Shown here: piece after piece, positions 58,021-64,000 of the stretch
Position numbering within the stretch: position 1 is the stretch's first letter
How the letters are laid out: the number at the start of each line of letters is the position of its first letter
NCBI GenBank assembly: GCA_003439945.1
Contig: QVRM01002399.1
Span: 186,001 to 250,000 of the forward strand
Direction: 5' to 3'
Origin: Dermanyssus gallinae
Taxonomy: Eukaryota > Arthropoda > Arachnida > Mesostigmata > Dermanyssidae
Length of the DNA stretch: 64,000 nucleotides
Made by a program: the position numbers and the translations under genes
The notes under the pieces: model-generated
What the model was told of the DNA's origin: nothing
What the model saw: the letters and a program-made list of their open reading frames with translations, nothing else
Databases searched by the model: none

Positions 58021-58420
58021 AATATCGCACCGACCGCTAGCTTACGGGATACAGGTTTATATGGGACCACATATCGAAAGCGAATCTGGAAGAACTCGAC
58101 AAAATGAAAGCCAGTTTTCTAAAAATAGTGCTAGTAGTCCACCGCACCGACTTGTCTATCTGTTTTCTCGACGCCACTTTTTCATGGAGGATCTCAGAGT
58201 GACGTATGCTTTACCGAGAACGGAGGCCTTCCATAATCATTTTGCTGAATGGGAATATAAGTTTGTGGATGTTAATTGGCGTTTTTATGAGACTAGAGCG
58301 ATGACCCCAAACTACTGGAAAGGTCCATGCTGTAAAACCCGGTACTTTGTTACCGGGGTTGCAATACATGGATTTCATATCAAGAATATACCCATATGCG
58401 AAATGGGTTGCATGAAATAG
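58020..58420 (+). pseudogene. LINE-A thumb and C-terminal region
   Basis: YGIQVYMGPHIESESGRTRQ matches the 'YGIQ-IWPHL---LE-LDK' thumb block. Then RLVYLFSRRHFFMEDLRV, LPRTEAFHNHFAEWEYKF, MTPNYWKGPCCKTRYFVTG and AIHGFHIKN. The Cys/His cluster that follows in the copy at 40.1 kb is not readable here. This copy links the RT to the C-terminal domain seen alone elsewhere in the window. Confidence 0.65.
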
Positions 58421-58620
58421 AGACTTAGTGCAAATGCAAGCTATGCAAAAAATCGTGTGATCTTTATTATCTCCAACAGTGTACAAGAGCGATATCGCTG
58501 ACGAAAGTGGTGTAGGATAGCTGTGGCCCATATATACAAGAACCAAACACTGGTAAATAAACAATACACATACTAAGCCCTATCTATCTTAACACGTCTT
58601 TAAATTATACTACTTTGAGA
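58420..58620. other. Unassigned sequence
   Basis: Downstream of the LINE-A end; nothing recognised. Confidence 0.4.
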
Positions 58621-58621
58621 T

Positions 58622-58880
58622 AATTCGATTGAGGTTGAAGACTCCGCATACCGGACCATTCAAAAGCTCAACCCTTTAATCGAAAAATTAAGTTAAACAA
58701 GTTCGACGAAAGGTTGGATGCCTAGATATAATCAGTGGCTCCCATCTCTAGTCTGGTCTTCCATGTGACCGTCGCCAGTTTATACTAGATACATAGTTCA
58801 TGGCTATTATCACCTGGACTGTTCGAATACGAACGCCCATGAGGAGTACACGGAGTGCGTCTGTCGTATGTGCTTGAACG
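58622..58880 (+). mobile_element. Further LINE-A fragments
   Basis: 58622-58647 repeats 26 bp of the RT region at 57379-57404 (AATTCGATTGAGGTTGAAGA and six more bases). About 58770-58880 reads, with one shift, SLYTRYIVHGYYHLDCS, NAHEEYTECVCRMC, another C-terminal end with part of the Cys cluster (C-x-C-x2-C). Short, separate fragments. Confidence 0.5.
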
Positions 58881-58899
58881 AAATATCATGCGTTTACCT

Positions 58900-59320
58900 G
58901 GTCCTTGCGAAGAGATCACTGCATTGCATATTTCGAATAACATGCCCAGGGCAATTGACAGTTGCATAGGTATCAATGGTATATGCATACTCAATTTGAG
59001 TGAAACAAATGTGATAATGATGTATTGCACTACCGAATATTCGGTCGAACATACTGCATGTTGAAGGCTCATTTGCCAATTATGTAAAAACATGAATAAG
59101 ACCGTATCTAAATTAGCCATCGATAATTTAAGATTTTTGATAAATAAAAGCTTTTATAAAAACAGCAATTAAGACATCATATTTTTAAGCTAGTGCTCCA
59201 ATGTGTCCAAAGTGTTTTAAATATTGCCGCAAATTATGGATTGAATGTATCCCTTTTATTGTAAGCATAAACGTTTGTAAAAATCGACTACAAAACCAAT
59301 ATTAACAACACGTGATCCTT
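58900..59320. other. Unassigned AT-rich sequence
   Basis: Nothing recognised. Confidence 0.4.
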
Positions 59321-59324
59321 GAAA

Positions 59325-61170
59325 GAGCAATAACAACAATACAGGCAACAGCAAAGCGGTAACCACAACAACGATAGAAACAACAAAATGATTTCATTAT
59401 AACAACAGCAACAACAACAACAACAACAACAGCAACAGCAACCACAACAACAACAACGGTGATGGGGTCGTCTCCACTGATAATACCGAGGTCGATGTGG
59501 CTCAGCTGGTCGCGCCATGCCTGTTGATTGTTGGACAATTGTCGCCTTCTATTCTGCGTCCTTCATTGCGGCTACGCCGTCTGATCTCGAAACGGGATCG
59601 CGTCTGTCGTGTCCGCCAGGCCTAAATGCCTCAAGAACAAAAGAAGATGTGTTATCGTGTACGTGTATGCATGTCTATGTGGCTGATTGTCGACTTATTA
59701 TTATTACTACATCTGTTATTTCTGCAACTAACATTACGACTACTTTGACCAGCAATACTGAGCAGGCTAGAACAGGCCCACTTCATTTCAATGTCGTACT
59801 CTCATTTTGTAGCAAGCGTTGTCGTAGCAAACGTATGTATGGGTGGTGTGTATGTGAGAGAGAGAGAGCGAGAGAGAGCTCGTTAGACGAGTCAGCGACC
59901 CAGTCGTCAGTTAGTTGTCTGGCCTCACACCTGATGCCACAGTAGAAACGGCACGGTGAGAGGCATGATGATGGTGATGATGATGATGATGGGAGACAAC
60001 GATGGCAATCCACTTGTCCTCATCAATGAGCCCCCTTTGAAGTGCCGAGCGAGCGAGAATGACGACACGCTGTGATGCTAGTAGTACAAGATAGGTCCCT
60101 CCTCTCGCCACCTACAAACGCCTCTGCCATGGGCTACTCCTACTACTACTACTACTAGAGGTTGAGTCTGTTTATTTGCGTATGTTTTGTGTGTTGTGGG
60201 TACATGTGTGCGTGTGTATCTGTGTGTGTGTGTGCGTGTATGCTAATCTTGGTACAATCCAAAGAAGCTGAGTATCCAATTGCAGCTGAGCAGTTTGTCG
60301 CTGGCCTTCTCGCATTGGGCGACTCTCCCCAAGGCGAACAAGCTCACTGCTTGCCTTGAAGTGGCTGGCCGCCTGTTTTTGCCGCGTAAGACGCCATAAC
60401 ACTATACTGTCGTAGCGCTGCTGGCCAATCGATGCAGCATAACGACCCGGCGGCAGCGGCAGCGGCAGTCTCGGGCATCGGCGTCGTGCCCCCTCTCTCT
60501 GCCCCCCTCCCGGCCGATAACTTTTCCATGCGTTCCACGCTCGTGCGTTGGTTCATGCTTAAATGGCATAGCGTGCGCCGACTCGGCCAGCAGACCACAC
60601 CATAGAAAGGCAGCAAATGACAGCGTGAGACACCCACAGAGGGAAACAAGGACAAGCGGAGGGAAAGGCAGGCAGGCAGGCAGGTAATCGTGTTGTGCCA
60701 AGCCCTGTGCGCTTTGTGTCGTGCAGCACGTCCCTGCGCACGTCCTGTAAACACTGACTACACTCATTTGCACTCTTCGCGCGCGCGTTCTCTCTTGCTT
60801 TTACTTTCGATCTCTCTCTCCCCCTCTCTTTTATTCTTTCTCTCTCTCTCACTCTCTCTCTATATATATAATATAATACATATATATATAAATACATTTG
60901 CCCGTCTGTCGTTCTCTGTCGCGCAGCGCAGCCATAACGAGCACCATAGAAAGGACTCCCCGGCGGTCTGGTCGAGGCAACCGAAGGGGGCCAACGACCA
61001 AGTTGAGGAGGGATGGGGTGTCGGGAGTAAGCGGCGGCAAAAGATGCGATAACAACGAGCGGTGCAATTGAGTGAGTGAGGAGGAACACAGCCGCCACGA
61101 AAAGTACTTCCGCCGTTGCGACCGCTTCGACAACAATTACCACTACTTACTACTACTACTACATAACTAC
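59325..61170. repeat. Triplet- and simple-repeat island 6
   Basis: CAA/CAG runs at 59401-59457, GA at 59856-59876, GAT at 59964-59990, CTA at 60138-60158, TG at 60195-60240, GGCA at 60447-60465, GCAG at 60668-60682, CT at 60811-60862, TA at 60860-60892 and CTA at 61143-61162. All open frames (up to 194 codons, reverse strand 61143-60559) are low-complexity and carry no domain. Confidence 0.75.
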
Positions 61171-61850
61171 AGCGGCTTGGGCAACAACGACAAGGTGGAA
61201 CCGACGGCCTTTACACCTGTCGGCTGTCCTGCGCGTTGCACCGCATCTACGCCATAACCTCGACGACAATTTAGAGGTGGAATTGTCGAGCTCCACAAAT
61301 TGTTTCAAAGATTTATCCATTAGCTCGCGATTTCTTGCAATATGCCACGCCCCTTTCCCTTCGCCAGCCAGAGCTATTCTCCCGACGCTCTGCCTAGCTA
61401 CAACGAGCGAGCAGTTTAGCGAAAGACATTGCAAATGGAGCAGGTACTTTGATGTGAAGGTTGCTTGCTTCGGAGGCAGTTCCTCTCTTGCCACAATATA
61501 AGAAAAAAGTAGAACAAATGTAGTAAACGAATTGAAAAATAATGGCCGATAGGTAACGCAGGACCGACATCAAGATGTATTTCTTTTTGTGGTTAAACTT
61601 TGTGAAACATCTTCTTTTGTGGTATATGAGGCTTTTTTTGTAATCTATCATTTGCTTTCAATACACCTTGATAAACCGTTTAACCTTTAAGAAGAAAGGA
61701 TATAGCTTTATTGCACAGAGGAAGCTCTTCATACAAACTCGGTCTACGAGGACGTCAAGCTAAAATACAAACTATAACACTATTAGGTATAATACGACAT
61801 CTACTATAACAACTACTGCAAAGTCACTCAACCAGTTGCAGAGGCCTATC
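61170..61850. other. Unassigned sequence
   Basis: No gene recognised; a frame of 141 codons at 61076-61501 (+) begins in repeat sequence and lacks motifs. Confidence 0.4.
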
Positions 61851-61919
61851 CGGACAGGCACTAAAATATGTAAATAGATTCATTTACCTAAGCACAGTAC
61901 ACTCAGCACTTACAAAGCT

Positions 61920-62420
61920 ATACCTTTGCTGCGCACATTAAAGAGAAAACACTTAAGGCCTGCAGATGCTTTGCCACCTACAGTATAGCTCTAATCTGGG
62001 AGGAATTATGCGTAAAGGGACTCCCCATGCTGGATAAGCTTATCTCGCTGAAGCGGGTTTTTGGTCTAACAACCAGACGTACAAAATATAATGTAGCAAG
62101 TGTTAGTGATTGACCGTCGTGAGCGGTGGAGTTACATATGCAATGGTTTAGACACAACAAGGGCTTTGGGAGAGTCTATGGAGAGTTGGAAAACAGACAT
62201 GAACGGGATAGATATAGGGATATACGATACCGCAGCACTAAGCAGAAATGCACCAAGAAAAGTAGTGTTTAAGGGTAGACATTTGCAAATCATGAAATCA
62301 AAAAATGCTTCTTCTTCCGAAGAACCTAAACGCTGAGCAGACATTGTCGTTTAGAAGAGAATTTGCAAAAAAAAGCTAAGAAGTTTTGTTTCGGAGCGAG
62401 AGTGATATTATTAAAATCCG
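61920..62420 (+). pseudogene. Possible LINE C-terminal relic
   Basis: CFATYSIALIWEELCVKGLPM and TRRTKYNVASV are followed in other frames by a Lys-rich stretch. This is weakly like the helical tail after LINE RT domains. No diagnostic motif, so this is a guess. Confidence 0.2.
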
Positions 62421-62800
62421 TGACGCTGGTATTGTTGCCTGATATGGACACACAACATAATCTTGTGGACCAAATGATAAGTTTATTATACATTATACAC
62501 ATCATAATTCTAATACATAATCAGAGCAGAGCCGGTAGACCACTGCCTGAGAGCAGCGAACCTAGCACCGCAGCCGCATTTCCACGTTGCACTTCAATTG
62601 ATATTCTTTGTAGCAGAAATTCCCCTGCCCTTTTCTCATCCTTTTCACCTTGCCGCTCTTTTCCCAATTTCTTTCAGAAATATTACTGTTGATTAGCCTA
62701 TGACTCCCATTGTTTCTATGGCAACTGGCTGCACTATAAAGATGCCTCCAATTCGCGGTACTTCAGACTTTCCGCTGCTCCGCTAAATTGGCAACAGCAC
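62420..62800. other. Unassigned sequence
   Basis: Nothing recognised. Confidence 0.4.
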
Positions 62801-64000
62801 CTGCTGTTTCTTGAAGCTCGGCTCCTATAAGACGGCGCCAGCGTGTCCCAACACGGTTGCGTCCCACAAGGCCTTTCCGGAGGACCACGGAACCAAGGTC
62901 ATTCCGTCTGGACGTAAGGCTGAGTCCGCTGCTAGCCCGACTGGCTCCTTTCTGCAGGGTACGTTAGCGGAATGCAACGCTCTTGAAATCACTTCGTTGA
63001 GGGCGGCGATGGCGCGAATGGTCTTTCGCAGCTCCTAGGACAGCTGAGGCTGTGCTCTCCCCGTCGGCGACACCGGTGTGTTGCACAGGGAGCAACTATG
63101 AGGTGCACACACAGCCTCCCCTAACCGCAGGCCGGCAAGACGGCAACGATGCGGAGTGTTGTGTTGTCCAGCATCGTTCCCAGCTGCGGCGAGGGGATGG
63201 CTTGAAGCCATTTTGCGCTCGTATCGTTGAAAGCTGCTAGTAGGCGCGCCTTGCCGAGTGCATCAGCCGTGCTGGGTCCAGGAGCTTCTTTTGAATGGCT
63301 TCGACTATCACAGCATCCAGAGCATGCTGGCGTGTGTCGTCAAGCACCACGCGGTGACATGCGGCGAACTCCTCTTTTTTGGACTTCATAAGCCGTTACT
63401 AGAAAGGACTGGACGGTCGAAGGACATATAGATGAAATCAGTTCGTGAAGTGTGGTGATTGAACCCAATAATGCGGTCTGGGCCAGATCGGTTGCACGTC
63501 GTATTCCTAGGCCTCCGGCTGATGTAGGAAGGGGAGCCTGGTACCCAATTTGGCCCCTTCCACATTCAAATCGCCAAAAAATTGGCAAATTGCCAGGACA
63601 GAAGAGGGCCGGGCCACAGGGCTCCCCTTGCTGTACCCCACATCTGGAGAGTACGATCTCTTCCCCCAAACGAGATTGATGGGCCTCCTGTACATGTGGA
63701 AGACTGCGAAGTACATTGCTGGAAAAGTTTGATTTGACGGCTTCAAGAATTACATCCCTTCTCAGAGAATTAAAAGCATTTTTAAAATCGAGTTTTATCA
63801 GCACTTTATTGGACGGCCGATTATTGCTGCTCGGACTTCACTGGGGGTAATGTTGATTTGATCGGCTGATGGAACGTCACGAGGCGGTGCCGGTATGCCG
63901 CTGTTTTCTGGCATGTTCGGGGTGCTTATCGCTAAGTATGCGATGCGTATTGGCGTCTTGTGGAGCCATCGAATCCGTTGAAATAAGAATGCGCGCTGGC
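62800..64000 (-). mobile_element. LINE-B relic, reverse strand, cut by window end
   Basis: Reading from 64000 down, decayed pre-RT sequence (HPEHARK, RDVPSADQINITPSEVRAA) passes abruptly at about 63805 into LIKLDFKNAFNSLRRD, palm motif A. Then YEALQ-like decay, CGVQQGEPCGPALF (motif B, 'QQGDPLGPLLF') and, after only some 20 residues, PTSAGGLGIRRATDLAQTAL, which in this family lies well past the YxDD box. Two internal deletions are therefore likely: one removing the fingers, one removing the catalytic YxDD region. Below 63340 the tail is readable in shifted frames: DPARLMHSARR, then sequence matching the C-terminal 'EP-GL-R-D-RRPDG' region. Same family as 29.7-30.8 kb. Confidence 0.65.
63340..63804 (-). 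pseudogene. LINE-B RT core with internal deletion
   Basis: The longest readable frame of the relic, 154 codons. It keeps the motif A Asp (KLDFKNAFN, residues 3-11) and the motif B QQGEP, then jumps to GGLGIRR near residue 96. The region that should carry YxDD, roughly 150 residues in relatives by memory, is absent without a frameshift at the join. It cannot polymerise DNA. Confidence 0.65.

Noticed and set aside
60559..61143. Reverse-strand frame of 194 codons with a hydrophobic start
   Set aside because: It crosses CT, TA and GGCA repeats, has no recognised domain and the hydrophobic start arises from triplet sequence.

Overview
This window is eukaryotic, non-coding-looking DNA, most likely from an arthropod; a parasitiform mite or other chelicerate is my best guess, from the mix of degraded LINE families, (TA)n tracts and huge trinucleotide islands. 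The species is not provable from sequence alone. I found no operons, no intact cellular protein gene and no rRNA. I found no complete tRNA gene and no CRISPR array. Open frames are short. The only convincing protein homology is to transposable-element enzymes, all of them broken by stops, frameshifts or deletions.

Layout. 0-7 kb: a reverse-strand 3' end of an R1/jockey-like LINE (1.45-1.66 kb), then a forward LINE relic with ORF1-like, endonuclease and reverse transcriptase (RT) pieces (3.3-5.75 kb), then a 3' end of the dominant family, called LINE-A here (5.97-6.30 kb). 7-15.4 kb: two CpG- and triplet-rich islands around an R1-like RT relic (10.1-10.7 kb). 15.57-16.72 kb: a striking 1.15-kb fold-back element whose arms of about 485 bp are about 96% identical by eye, inserted in a (TA)n tract. 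17.6-19.2 kb: a third triplet island. 20.5-21.5 kb: a spaced direct duplication of about 0.3 kb. 21.5-29 kb: mixed sequence with a LINE 3' relic and a tRNA-like SINE. 29.7-34 kb: a reverse-strand LINE-B relic followed by LINE-A pieces. 34-40 kb: mostly unassigned, with one more LINE-A fragment and a CpG-richer stretch. 40.0-42.1 kb: a reverse-strand LINE-A 3' end and a mariner element with inverted termini and a TA target duplication. 42.3-51.7 kb: (TA)n, triplet islands, a tRNA-like SINE and another LINE-A 3' end. 53-59 kb: a rearranged LINE-A copy with ORF1 zinc knuckles, an apparent loss of the endonuclease and two RT modules in tandem. 59.3-61.2 kb: a last triplet island. 62.8-64 kb: a second reverse-strand LINE-B relic running off the window end.

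Nothing here forms a working gene set. The parts are unrelated parasites in different stages of decay, separated by microsatellites. The most interesting structures are the fold-back element, which carries a diverged copy of its own terminus in its loop, and the duplicated RT module in LINE-A. Also notable are the LINE-A C-terminal domains scattered on both strands and the strand-switching triplet islands. Gene starts have little meaning for these relics; limits are those of recognisable similarity.
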